In this document: piece by piece, positions 8,330 through 17,055 of the stretch
How the letters are laid out: every line of letters begins with the position of its first letter
Numbering within the stretch: position 1 is the stretch's first letter
NCBI GenBank assembly: GCA_964602995.1
Contig: CAZRTM010000009.1
Location: 1-57,108 of the forward strand
Reading direction: 5' to 3'
DNA: 57,108 bases
Source of the DNA: JAAYYY01 sp964602995
Lineage (GTDB): Bacteria; Chloroflexota; Anaerolineae; Promineifilales; Promineifilaceae
Position numbers and translations under genes: made by a program
The notes under the pieces: model-generated
Told to the model about the DNA's origin: nothing
The model's database searches: none
Seen by the model: only the letters and a program-made list of their open reading frames with translations

Positions 8330-9400
8330 GTGATCAAGAAACGTGTAACAAGCAGTGACGTAGCAGCATTTGCCGGGGTATCTCGCGCGACGGTTTCGGC
8401 CGTCCTGAACAATTCGCGCCCTGTAAGCAAAGAGTTGAGAGAGCGCGTTGAAGACGCGATGCGCAAGTTGAACTATCAACCGAACGCTGTCGCCCGCAGC
8501 CTTAAGGCGCGAAGAACCTATCGCATCGGGCTGCTTGCAGGAAGTGCCTCAAGCCCATTCTGGGCACGTGTTCTTAAATCTGTAGAGCAGGTTGTCCACA
8601 ACAAAGGGTTTAACTTAACTTGGGCTGACAGCAATGAAGATCCGCAAAAAGAGCTGGCCCAACTACAGTCTATGGTTGGGCAGCAGATGGAAGGCATTAT
8701 CCTTGCTGCTACCGGAACGGAAAATCAAGAGTATATTTATGAACTCAATTCCCAAATCCCAGTTGTACTCTTCGACCGTCGCCTACCTGACATCCCTCTG
8801 GACTCGCTCGCTTGTAACAACGAGTTAGGAGCGCGTCTGGCAATTGAACATTTTATTTCACTGGGCTACCGCAATATTGGTTACACAAGTATTGCGCTAA
8901 ATGTCGGGCCTGGATATGAGCGGTTGAAAGGATATAAAGAGACCCTCAGGCAACACAATATCCCCATTAATTCAGATTGGATCCGTGTAGGTGATTACAC
9001 AGAAGAATCAGGCTATCACGACGCTATGGAACTACTTAGCCAAAAAAACCGGCCAGACGCTATCTTTGCAAGCAGCCACTTACGAGCCGTCGGCGTTCTA
9101 CAGGCTGCGCGAGAGCTAGGGCTGAGAGTGCCCGATGACGTTGCTTTAATTGGTTTTGACGAAATGCCGTGGACAGCCTATATGGATCCCCCCCTGACAG
9201 TGGTGGCACAGCCAGTTAACGAGATGGCGAAGCACGCCACAGAATTGCTAATCAGGCGCGTCAATCTGCACTGGGCCAACGCCCAACAAGAAGACTCTGA
9301 TGAGAACGAAGTTGTCCAGCAGGTGTTGTACCGGCCGCGCCTCATCGTTCGCGAATCCTGTGGGAGCAAATTACATGCCCCGTCAATCGAGCCAGCATGA
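8330..9400 (+). CDS. LacI-family transcriptional regulator
   Basis: A 356-residue repressor-type protein. The N-terminal helix-turn-helix reads VTSSDVAAFAGVSRATVS followed by the hinge region (NAVARSLKARRT). Residues about 60-340 form the periplasmic-binding-protein-like effector domain, ending with DVALIGFDEMPW and the usual helix that selects effector and dimer. GTG at 8330 follows a GTAGG ribosome site. It is divergent from the sugar operon and overlaps gluconokinase by four bases (ATGA), so the two are translationally coupled. The two palindromes upstream are its probable operators; the inducer is probably the transported sugar or a derivative. Confidence 0.94.
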   Translation: MIKKRVTSSDVAAFAGVSRATVSAVLNNSRPVSKELRERVEDAMRKLNYQPNAVARSLKARRTYRIGLLAGSASSPFWARVLKSVEQVVHNKGFNLTWADSNEDPQKELAQLQSMVGQQMEGIILAATGTENQEYIYELNSQIPVVLFDRRLPDIPLDSLACNNELGARLAIEHFISLGYRNIGYTSIALNVGPGYERLKGYKETLRQHNIPINSDWIRVGDYTEESGYHDAMELLSQKNRPDAIFASSHLRAVGVLQAARELGLRVPDDVALIGFDEMPWTAYMDPPLTVVAQPVNEMAKHATELLIRRVNLHWANAQQEDSDENEVVQQVLYRPRLIVRESCGSKLHAPSIEPA

Positions 9401-9924
9401 ATACCTCGCATGAACCACTACCTACCATCATCATCCTCATGGGTGTCTCCGGCAGCGGTAAGACGACCGTGGGACAGCATCTGGCGCGTGAGCTAGGGTG
9501 GCACTTCTATGAAGGAGACCAGTTCCACCCCCCACAAAACGTGGCCAAAATGTCCGCCGGCATTCCTCTGAGCGACGAAGACCGCAGGCCCTGGTTAGAC
9601 CAGTTGGCGCAGCTCATCGACGATTGCCTGGCACAGAATCAGCCGGCCATCATTGCCTGTTCAGCCCTCAAGCATATCTACCGGCAGCAACTGCGTGGCA
9701 GCGATTCGCGTGTGCGATTTGTCTACCTCCAGGGAACCTACGACACCATTCTGCGGCGCATGCAAGAACGTGGGGACCACTTCATGAGGCCCGAGATGCT
9801 GCGTAGCCAGTTCGAGACCTTGGAGCCGCCCAATGGAGAAGATGCACTGTATGTCTCCATCGAGCAAGATGTGACAGCGATTGTAAGAACGATTCGAGAC
9901 GTACTGCTAGAGGAAGGCGGGTAG
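9397..9924 (+). CDS. gntK: Gluconokinase
   Basis: A 175-residue P-loop kinase of the usual GntK length. It transfers phosphate from ATP to D-gluconate to give 6-phosphogluconate for the pentose phosphate or Entner-Doudoroff routes. Residues 16-23 are the Walker A GVSGSGKT. The family signature EGDQFHPPQNVAKM and the DEDRRPWL segment follow. ATG overlaps the regulator stop. Its placement beside a LacI regulator and a dehydrogenase/reductase operon suggests that the pathway passes through gluconate or a close analogue. Confidence 0.93.
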   Translation: MNTSHEPLPTIIILMGVSGSGKTTVGQHLARELGWHFYEGDQFHPPQNVAKMSAGIPLSDEDRRPWLDQLAQLIDDCLAQNQPAIIACSALKHIYRQQLRGSDSRVRFVYLQGTYDTILRRMQERGDHFMRPEMLRSQFETLEPPNGEDALYVSIEQDVTAIVRTIRDVLLEEGG

Positions 9925-10069
9925 GAAAATCGGCTATTGCCCTAAATAAACGCTAGCGACCTCGCCGACTTCTTGATATTATAGTGAGGTTCACTGTTAG
10001 CGAGACAATCACTCTGTCAGTGTTGCTCTCCCGTACAACAATTAAATATAAATATTGGAGTCATCGCTC

Positions 10070-13000
10070 ATGCACAAGCAACCACCCAGCCTGCTCAAAC
10101 ATCACAGCGCACTCGCACTCTTCGCCGCCCTTGGCGGTTCCCTTGTGCTTGTTATTCTTCTCTTTTCCCTCCTGGGAGCTAACCCTGCGCGCGCCCAGGC
10201 CACCGTCATCTATGTCAAAGACGATTCCATCTGTGTCAGTGCATGCGGCGGCTCCTGGGACACGGCCTACCCCAACCTGCAGGATGCCCTGACAGCAGCC
10301 ACCCCTGGCACAGAAATCTGGGTCGCTGCCGGCTTCTACTATCCTGATGAAGGAGCGGAGCAAATAGACGACGACCGCGACAGCACCTTCCAGCTACAAA
10401 ACGGCGTCGCCATCTATGGAGGGTTTGCTGGAGGTGAAACTAAGCGCAGCGACCGCAAGTGGGACACCAACGTTACCGTACTCAGCGGCGATATAGACCA
10501 CAACGATAGCACCGGTCCAGATGGACTCCTTGAAGACCCCAGCGGCATCGTAGGCAGCAACGCCTACCACGTGGTGACCAGCGACGGTGTCGACAACAGC
10601 GCCATTCTGGACGGCTTCACCATAACCGGCGGCAATGCCAGAAGTGAAGTCCCACACCGGGCAGTTGGTGGTGGTATGTACGATGATGGCGGTAGTGCAA
10701 CCTTAGCCAATCTGGTCTTTCGTGCGAACTGGGCAGTCCTGGGCGGTGGCCTCTATACCTGCCTCGGTAGCCCACACCTGACAAATGTGTTATTTGAGCA
10801 CAATGAAGCCCTTAGCGAGGGCGGCGGCCTCCAGAATGATTCCAGTAGTACGACCTTAGAGTACGTCTCCTTTCTCCACAACGAGGCTACCTATGGTGGT
10901 GGTATGGGAATTTATGGAGCAGAATGCATTACAAGTGATAGCTCGCAGTCGCTTTCTGAATCCCATGAAAACCAGTGGCGCCGGCCCGTGTCGGCTGAGC
11001 AGAGCAGCACCGCTGAATCGTCCACCACAATGACTGCCCCTCAACTGACCGCTGTTGCCTTCATTAGTAACACCGCTATGGAATTGGGCGGGGGCATGTA
11101 CAGCGTGCAGAGTACGCCAGTCGTCAGCAACGTCACCTTTCTGTACAACAGTGCCACCGACAGCGGAGGCGGGGTTTTCATGGAGCACGTAACACTATCA
11201 AGTAGCGAGTTTTCACCTAAAGAAGCTCAATCCGCCTTGCACGCCCCGTCTCTCACCAACGCCACCTTCTACAGCAATACAGCAGGAATCGGCGGCGGTA
11301 TGTTCACTGTTAACATCAGCCCCACGCTGACAGGCGTCTCCTTCCTTCAAAACCTTGGCCTGCTAGGTGGTGGGTTGGCAACCGTGGGTGGGAATCCGGC
11401 GTTGGATGATGTCACCTTTGCTACCAACTTTGCTCTCATCATGGGCGGCGGCCTCCTGACATTTCCTGAGGAGTTAGCGGATGAGTGGGAAGGGTTCGAT
11501 GAGTTCGGTGACGATCAACCTCTTTCGTCTCCCATAGAATCTCTTGACGCCCTGGAAAACAGCGACCTGAGCCTGGAATTCCTCCAAAATCTGGCGCTTG
11601 AAGCGACGAGTAGCAGCTCAATGCGCATTAATCGCGCTACCTTCACCCAAAACTTCGCTTTGTTGGGCGGCGCTTTCACCAACATAGCTGCCGGTCCACA
11701 GATAACGAACTCACACTTTGAGAACAACTTCGCTCTCATGGGTGGAGCCATGTTTGATATCCACGCCGACATACCTGTCATGGAGAATGAAAGCAATGAC
11801 AGCTCCGTCACAGAAGCCAATGGCAACAGCGTCACCTCTCTGACGAACGTCACCTTTGTCAATAATACGACTAACCTACCTTTTGACGATGGCGAACTAG
11901 ACGACCTGGGCATAGAAGACCTGGGAGGCGGTGCGCTTCTCCACGTCAGCAGCAGGGGGATTGAACTGTCGGAAGAGAGTACATTCAACGGCGATACGAC
12001 ACTCGACTTGCTTAACGTCTCCTTCACCGGCAATAGTGGCCCGGTGGGAGGCGCGGCCATTTTTGCCAATGCAACGCCAGCCCTCGCTAACGTCTCATTC
12101 AGTGGCAACCATGCCCAGGTAGGCGGCGCCCTGGCCATCACGGACAGCACCTCCATCCTCACCAACGTTACCTTTAGCGGCAACTTTGCCAGCGACCGAG
12201 GCGCCGCTATGGCCACCGCAAATAGCTTCTCGCTGATCCAAAACAGCATCCTCTGGGCCAACGACGTCGCAAACGGCCCCCTTATTACCAACGTGGGCGG
12301 GACCTTCCACTTCTCTCATAGCCTCGTACAGGGCAGCGGCGGCAGCGGCGCCGGCTGGGATAGCTCCCTGGGTGAGGATGGCGGCGGCAACATCGACGCC
12401 GACCCGCTCTTCATACGCCTGCCCAATCCCGGTGACGGTGACTGGACCACCCCTGACGATAACGACTATGGCGATCTGCGCCTGCAGGAAGGCTCCCCCG
12501 CCGTCAACGCCGGTGACAACAACGCCGATCTCGATGGCCCCGGCAGTGGCGCCATGACCATTGCCGATATTCCCGAAGATCTCGCCGGCAATCCGCGCAT
12601 CATCTTCGACGCCGTAGACATGGGCGTTTTCGAGCTCCAGTCTGCTGAATTGGGGCTGAACAAATCGGTCTCCACGGCGACCGCCTTACCGGGAGAGACA
12701 ATCACCTATACTCTCACCTTCTCCAACTCCGGCCTGGCTCTGGCGCACGGCGTGGTCATCAGCGACCCGGTGCCGGTTGAGCTGTCGGACGTCAGTATCC
12801 AATCCACACTGCCGATCGTGCCCATCACCGGCATTGACTACGCCTGGCAACTGCCAGACCTTGCACCGGGTGAAGGTGGAGAAATCTTGATCAGCGCCGT
12901 GGTCAGCACAGAACTGTCCGCTGATACCGTATTCACCAATACAGCCACCATCAGCTCGGCGGCCGGAGAGCAGGATTTCAAAGACAATGTCAGTGCTGCG

Positions 13001-13885
13001 CCCGTGTCGGTTGTCCTCCCCCGTGTCAGCTTCGGCAACAGCAACTACACGGTGCTCGAAGCTGAAGGCACCATCACCATCGACGTTATACTCGATAAAC
13101 CGAATCCCTATCTCCCGGTGCAGGTGGCGTACAGTACCGCCCCCGGCACAGCCACGCCGGGCGACGACTACACACCTGTCGACGGGGTACTTACCATCCC
13201 TGCCGGCTCTGTCAGCACGTCGTTCGATATACCCATCCTTGCCGACGACCAGGTCGAACCGGCCGAAACCGTACAGCTCACGCTGAGCAATCCCACCGCC
13301 GCGGTACTCGGCGATCCATCACAGGCTACCCTGACCATTCTCGACAGCTCGAGCTGGCTCTACCTGCCGCTCATCGCGCACGATGAACCTGAACCGGTCG
13401 GCCTCCCTGACCTCATCGTAACAGACATCAGCGTCAACGCTGAAGGTCTTCTGCAAGTGGTCATTCAAAATGTGGGCCAGGGACCTGTTACCAGCGCCTT
13501 CTGGGTCGATGCCTACATTAACCCCACTCGGCCGCCGGTTGGTGTCAACGACGTATGGTGGAAAGTTGGCGACCAGGGCCTCGTCTGGGGTGTGGCCGAA
13601 AGCGCGCTGCCGCTCGCTACGGGACAATCGCTCACACTAACCTACGGCGACGCCTACTACATGGCCGAGGAGAGCAACTTCTCAGATACAATCGCCGGGG
13701 CACAGCTCTATGCCCAGGTCGATTCGGCCAACAGCGGCAACCCCTTCGGTGGCGTCGTTGAAACTCATGAAGTCAGCGGCGGCGCTTACAACAATATCTT
13801 CGGCCCGGTAACAGCCACCACAACCCTACAGGCGCCGGCGCTCCAGAGAAATAACCTGTTACCTGACAACCTGCCGCTGCGCTAA
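10070..13885 (+). CDS. Large secreted beta-helix protein with DUF11, Calx-beta and CARDB-like modules
   Basis: A 1271-residue exported protein. An N-terminal membrane segment (LVLVILLFSLLGANPARAQA) looks like a signal peptide ending at ARA-QA. Residues about 30-800 hold many Pmp-like repeats with GGG(M/L) followed by asparagine-rich N-V-T-F units, typical of a right-handed beta-helix. Then come a DUF11-type repeat (ELGLNKSVSTATALPGETI), a Calx-beta-like domain, the motif YLPLI, and a CARDB-like C-terminal module. I chose the ATG at 10070, which has GGAG nine bases upstream; the TTG at 10055 is less likely. It is probably surface-attached or secreted and may bind polysaccharide or neighbouring cells. 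No catalytic site is seen. The 145 bases before it hold no other gene. Confidence 0.85.
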   Translation: MHKQPPSLLKHHSALALFAALGGSLVLVILLFSLLGANPARAQATVIYVKDDSICVSACGGSWDTAYPNLQDALTAATPGTEIWVAAGFYYPDEGAEQIDDDRDSTFQLQNGVAIYGGFAGGETKRSDRKWDTNVTVLSGDIDHNDSTGPDGLLEDPSGIVGSNAYHVVTSDGVDNSAILDGFTITGGNARSEVPHRAVGGGMYDDGGSATLANLVFRANWAVLGGGLYTCLGSPHLTNVLFEHNEALSEGGGLQNDSSSTTLEYVSFLHNEATYGGGMGIYGAECITSDSSQSLSESHENQWRRPVSAEQSSTAESSTTMTAPQLTAVAFISNTAMELGGGMYSVQSTPVVSNVTFLYNSATDSGGGVFMEHVTLSSSEFSPKEAQSALHAPSLTNATFYSNTAGIGGGMFTVNISPTLTGVSFLQNLGLLGGGLATVGGNPALDDVTFATNFALIMGGGLLTFPEELADEWEGFDEFGDDQPLSSPIESLDALENSDLSLEFLQNLALEATSSSSMRINRATFTQNFALLGGAFTNIAAGPQITNSHFENNFALMGGAMFDIHADIPVMENESNDSSVTEANGNSVTSLTNVTFVNNTTNLPFDDGELDDLGIEDLGGGALLHVSSRGIELSEESTFNGDTTLDLLNVSFTGNSGPVGGAAIFANATPALANVSFSGNHAQVGGALAITDSTSILTNVTFSGNFASDRGAAMATANSFSLIQNSILWANDVANGPLITNVGGTFHFSHSLVQGSGGSGAGWDSSLGEDGGGNIDADPLFIRLPNPGDGDWTTPDDNDYGDLRLQEGSPAVNAGDNNADLDGPGSGAMTIADIPEDLAGNPRIIFDAVDMGVFELQSAELGLNKSVSTATALPGETITYTLTFSNSGLALAHGVVISDPVPVELSDVSIQSTLPIVPITGIDYAWQLPDLAPGEGGEILISAVVSTELSADTVFTNTATISSAAGEQDFKDNVSAAPVSVVLPRVSFGNSNYTVLEAEGTITIDVILDKPNPYLPVQVAYSTAPGTATPGDDYTPVDGVLTIPAGSVSTSFDIPILADDQVEPAETVQLTLSNPTAAVLGDPSQATLTILDSSSWLYLPLIAHDEPEPVGLPDLIVTDISVNAEGLLQVVIQNVGQGPVTSAFWVDAYINPTRPPVGVNDVWWKVGDQGLVWGVAESALPLATGQSLTLTYGDAYYMAEESNFSDTIAGAQLYAQVDSANSGNPFGGVVETHEVSGGAYNNIFGPVTATTTLQAPALQRNNLLPDNLPLR

Positions 13886-13921
13886 GCTCCCAAACCTAGG
13901 CCTAGACCTGGGCCCCAGACC

Positions 13922-13965
13922 GTGCTCGTCCAGCTAAACAAACAGGTGGCAAGCTGGACGAGCAC
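13922..13965 (+). terminator. Hairpin after the beta-helix protein gene
   Basis: Perfect 14-base arms, GTGCTCGTCCAGCT (13922-13935) and its complement (13952-13965), enclose a 16-base loop about 36 bases past the stop. There is no T-run, so this may be an mRNA-stabilising or Rho-assisted end rather than an intrinsic terminator. Confidence 0.5.
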
Positions 13966-14057
13966 AACCTAAACCGCCCTTATCTATATACACAACGTAA
14001 CCTTATGCCTCTCGAGTATTACTCTACTCTGTTATTCACTATGCGAAATATCCGGGC

Positions 14058-14103
14058 AAAAAAATGAGGTGGCCGGTTCAACGGGCGTTGTCCGTACCAC
14101 CTC
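14058..14103 (-). terminator. Rho-independent terminator of the topoisomerase operon
   Basis: On the minus strand GAGGTGG (14103-14097) pairs with CCACCTC (14072-14066), and after one A a run of seven T follows (14064-14058). Another GC-rich hairpin, with arms 14105-14112 and 14133-14140, precedes it. The position downstream of the minus-strand topoisomerase A gene fits termination. Confidence 0.7.
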
Positions 14104-14203
14104 TGGGCGGGGAGCAATTGTGAGTATAGCGCCCCCGCCCGAATATGCAAGTGCCCTTTCCTCTGGTATCCAATCGGCACTAATTTACCATTAAGCTTCT
14201 ACT

Positions 14204-14240
14204 AATCTCCAATCTCTAATCTCCAATTCTCCAATCTCCC
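14204..14240. repeat. Heptanucleotide tandem repeat, copy A
   Basis: Units of AATCTCC/AATCTCT are repeated about five times with one extra base in unit four. The array ends directly against the corrected stop of the topoisomerase A gene. The same heptamer array recurs at 48318-48345. Confidence 0.75.
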
Positions 14241-16879
14241 CTACCGCGCCCGAGATGAATACGTCGCCGACAACGCCACCGCACGCACAATCCGCCCCAC
14301 ATCCTTCATCGTCGTCTTGTCCTTCTTGTCGTGTTCCTTCAGCACAACCGGCAGCTCTTCACCCCGGTGGCGGCGGTTCGCTTNNNNNNNNNNNNNNNNN
14401 NNNNNNNNNNNNNNNNNNNNNNNNNNNNNNNNNNNNNNNNNNNNNNNNNNNNNNNNNNNNNNNNNNNNNNNNNNNNNNNNNNNTCGTGTTCCTTCAGCAC
14501 AACCGGCAGCTCTTCACCCCGGTGGCGGCGGTTCGCTTCCGGCAGCAGCTCATACTTAAGCCGCACGCGCCGGCCATCCTCGGTTACCATATCCACATAA
14601 TTATCATCGGCTCGCGTCACCGTCGCCGCCGTCACCTCACCGGTCGCCTTAGTGATAGCCAGCGATTGCACACCCTTTCCGGCGCGACCCTGTACCGGCC
14701 ACTCATCCATGGGCACCCGCTTGATCCAGCCCTGCTCGCTGACGATAACCACGTGCCCGGCTGTCTCTGGATCGAATATCTGCGCCGCAATCAGCTCATC
14801 GTCCTTACCGATTCTGATGGCCGCCACGCCGCGCGCTGAAGAAGACTGTTGCGGGTTCACGTCGCCAATCTTGAAGCGGATCGCCTGGCCTTTGCGCGTA
14901 AAAATCATCACCTCGCCTTCATCACCGCTGTCCACACCCGCTGCCAGCACCTGGTCACCCTTCTTCAGGCCGATCACCCTGGACCAGCTACCCACAGAGG
15001 TCGGCAAATCATCCAGCTTCACCCGTTTGATCTGGCCCTGGCGCGTTACAATCACCACGTGCTCCACGTTCTCGCGCAGGACGCCGCCACCCACGAGCTT
15101 CTTCCCACGCACCGCGCCCGCATCCACCTGCGTCACCGGCGCATGCCAGCCGTCACCATCCGCGGCAACCATCATCACCGGCTCATTCGGCTCGGCATAC
15201 CAACGGTCCAACGGTACCGACGTGCGGCGACTGGTCAACCCCGTCATCGCGCGGTCGGCATAGCCCGGGCTGTCGCGCCGCTCAGCGCCATCGTCATATA
15301 TCGTCACAATCTGCGGCTCAGTCAGGTCCGTGGACGTCACCATCTCGCCCACATGCTCTTCTTTGTCCAGAATCAGCGTGCGGCGTGGCGTGGCGAACTG
15401 TTCCTTAATCTTGTTCGTCTCCTCCACCATCACCTCTAGCCGCGCCGATTCGCTCTTAATCAGCCGGTTTAGCTCCTTGATGCGCGCCTTCAGCTCCTTC
15501 TGCTCATCCTTCAGCTTTTTGACTTCCAGACTGGCCAGGTTGCCCAGCGGCATAGCCACAATTGCCACTGCCTGTATCTCCGACAGCTTAAACTGCCGCT
15601 GCAGGTTATTCCTGGCTGAGTCCCGCGTGCGGCTCTTCTTAATGGTCTCGATCACCTCGTCGATGGCGTCCAGCGCAATCAGCAGGCCGTCCACAATGTG
15701 CAGCCGCGCCTGCCGTTTCTCCCGCTCGTACCGGCTGCGCCGCTCAATCACCACCAGGCGGTGGCTGATGAAGTGAGCCAGGGCATCGCGCAGGCTCAAA
15801 TATTGCGGGCGCATACCATCTGCCGTGGGCACCAGGGCCAGAATCTGCGCACCGAACGTCTCGCGTAACTGCGAATATTGCATCAACGCTTCCAGCACCT
15901 TGTTAGGGTCGTGGCCGCGGCTGGTCTCCACCACCATCCGCATACCCTCGTGGTCGCTCTCGTCACGCACGTCAGAGACACCCTCAATGCGCCCGGTGCG
16001 CACCTCTGTGCCAATGCGCTCCATCACCGTCGTCTTCTGCACCGTGTAGGGCAGCTCGGTGACTACAATATTGTGCTTGCCCGCCCCCAGCGGCTCCACA
16101 TGTACCCGCGCCTGCATAATCAACCGCCCCTGGCCCGATTCATACATGTCACGGATAACGTCGTCTAGCGAGTTGCCACCGTTGTCGCGGAAACGAAATG
16201 CCAGACCACCCGTTGGGAAGTCAGGCCCTTTTACATATTGCAGCAGGTCGTCTACCGTAATCGACTCCCGCTCCTTCCAGCGCCCGGCCATGTAGACCAG
16301 CGCCTCGCATAGCTCGCCCAGGTTATGCGGTGGCACGTTGGTAGCCATCGCCACCGCAATGCCGGAAGAACCATTCAGCAGCAGGTTGGGCACCACCGAC
16401 GGCAGCACCGTCGGCTCCTGCAGGCTATCGTCGAAGTTAGGCTGCCAGCGCACCGTATCCTTGTCGATATCCTGCAGCGCCAGCTCCGCCAGCTCCGTCA
16501 GCCGCACCTCGGTATAACGCATAGCGGCCGCCGCATCTCCATCAATCGAGCCGAAGTTGCCTTGCCCGTCCACCAGCGGATCGCGCATGGAGAAATCCTG
16601 CGCCATACGCACCATAGCATCGTACACGCTCTGATCGCCATGTGGGTGATATTTACCCAATACCTCACCCACCACACGGGCGCTCTTCTTGTGCGGCCGG
16701 TTGTGGCGCAACCCCAGATCCTGGCCCATAGCATAGATAATACGCCGCTGCACCGGCTTCAGGCCGTCGCGCACATCAGGCAAGGCCCGGTCCAGAATGG
16801 TGTTCATGGCATACATCAAGACACTGCGTTCCAGGTCCTTGGAAAATGCCAGCTCTCGAACAGTGGTAGGCGTTGTCAT
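14241..16879 (-). CDS. parC: Type IIA topoisomerase subunit A (topoisomerase IV-like); gap inside is artificial
   Basis: DNA cleavage subunit with Tyr122 as the catalytic tyrosine (AAAMRYTEVRL). The winged helix contains HPHGDQSVYD (78-87), where the usual Ser83 is Gln. The C-terminal beta-pinwheel lacks a recognisable GyrA box (QRRGGKG), favouring topoisomerase IV over gyrase. The 100-N gap is flanked by the same 55 bases (14329-14383 and 14484-14538). Collapsing the duplicate restores one frame of 827 residues ending LSATYSSRAR with a TAG at 14241-14243. As deposited, the extra 155 bases create a false frameshift. ATG at 16879 has AAGGA upstream. It follows subunit B and a tandem repeat in the same operon. 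Confidence 0.9.
14384..14483. other. 100-N scaffold gap that should be closed
   Basis: The 55 bases left of the gap (14329-14383) are identical to the 55 bases right of it (14484-14538). The contig ends therefore overlap, and no sequence is actually missing. Merging them restores the topoisomerase A reading frame. Confidence 0.92.
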
Positions 16880-16917
16880 ACTCTATCCTTTCTCGCTTCC
16901 GTCTCTGCTTCTCGCCT

Positions 16918-16942
16918 GACCGGCGCCTTCGCGGCGCCGGTC
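16918..16942. repeat. GACCGG-type intergenic hairpin, copy 1
   Basis: Ten-base perfect arms, GACCGGCGCC and GGCGCCGGTC, enclose the loop TTCGC between the two topoisomerase genes. A longer relative lies at 24044-24075. Confidence 0.7.
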
Positions 16943-16970
16943 ATATCCGTTTGTTATTCTTTAAGCTCAA

Positions 16971-17055
16971 GCTTGCTTGAGCCTTAAGCCTGCTTGAGCC
17001 TCAAGCCTGCTTGAGCCTTAAGCCTGCTTGAGCCTTAAGCCTGCTTGAGCCTTAA
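16971..17055. repeat. Five-copy 17-bp tandem repeat across the subunit B stop codon
   Basis: The unit GCCTGCTTGAGCCTTAA is repeated five times (first unit GCTTG..., second CTCAA variant). The last copy covers the TAA stop and final alanine codon of the topoisomerase B gene. The unit length is not a multiple of three. It fills most of the spacer between the two topoisomerase genes. Confidence 0.9.

Noticed and set aside
11515..12291. 258-codon minus-strand open frame inside the beta-helix gene
   Set aside because: It mirrors the repetitive plus-strand coding sequence, has no recognisable domain or ribosome site, and is best explained as a shadow frame.
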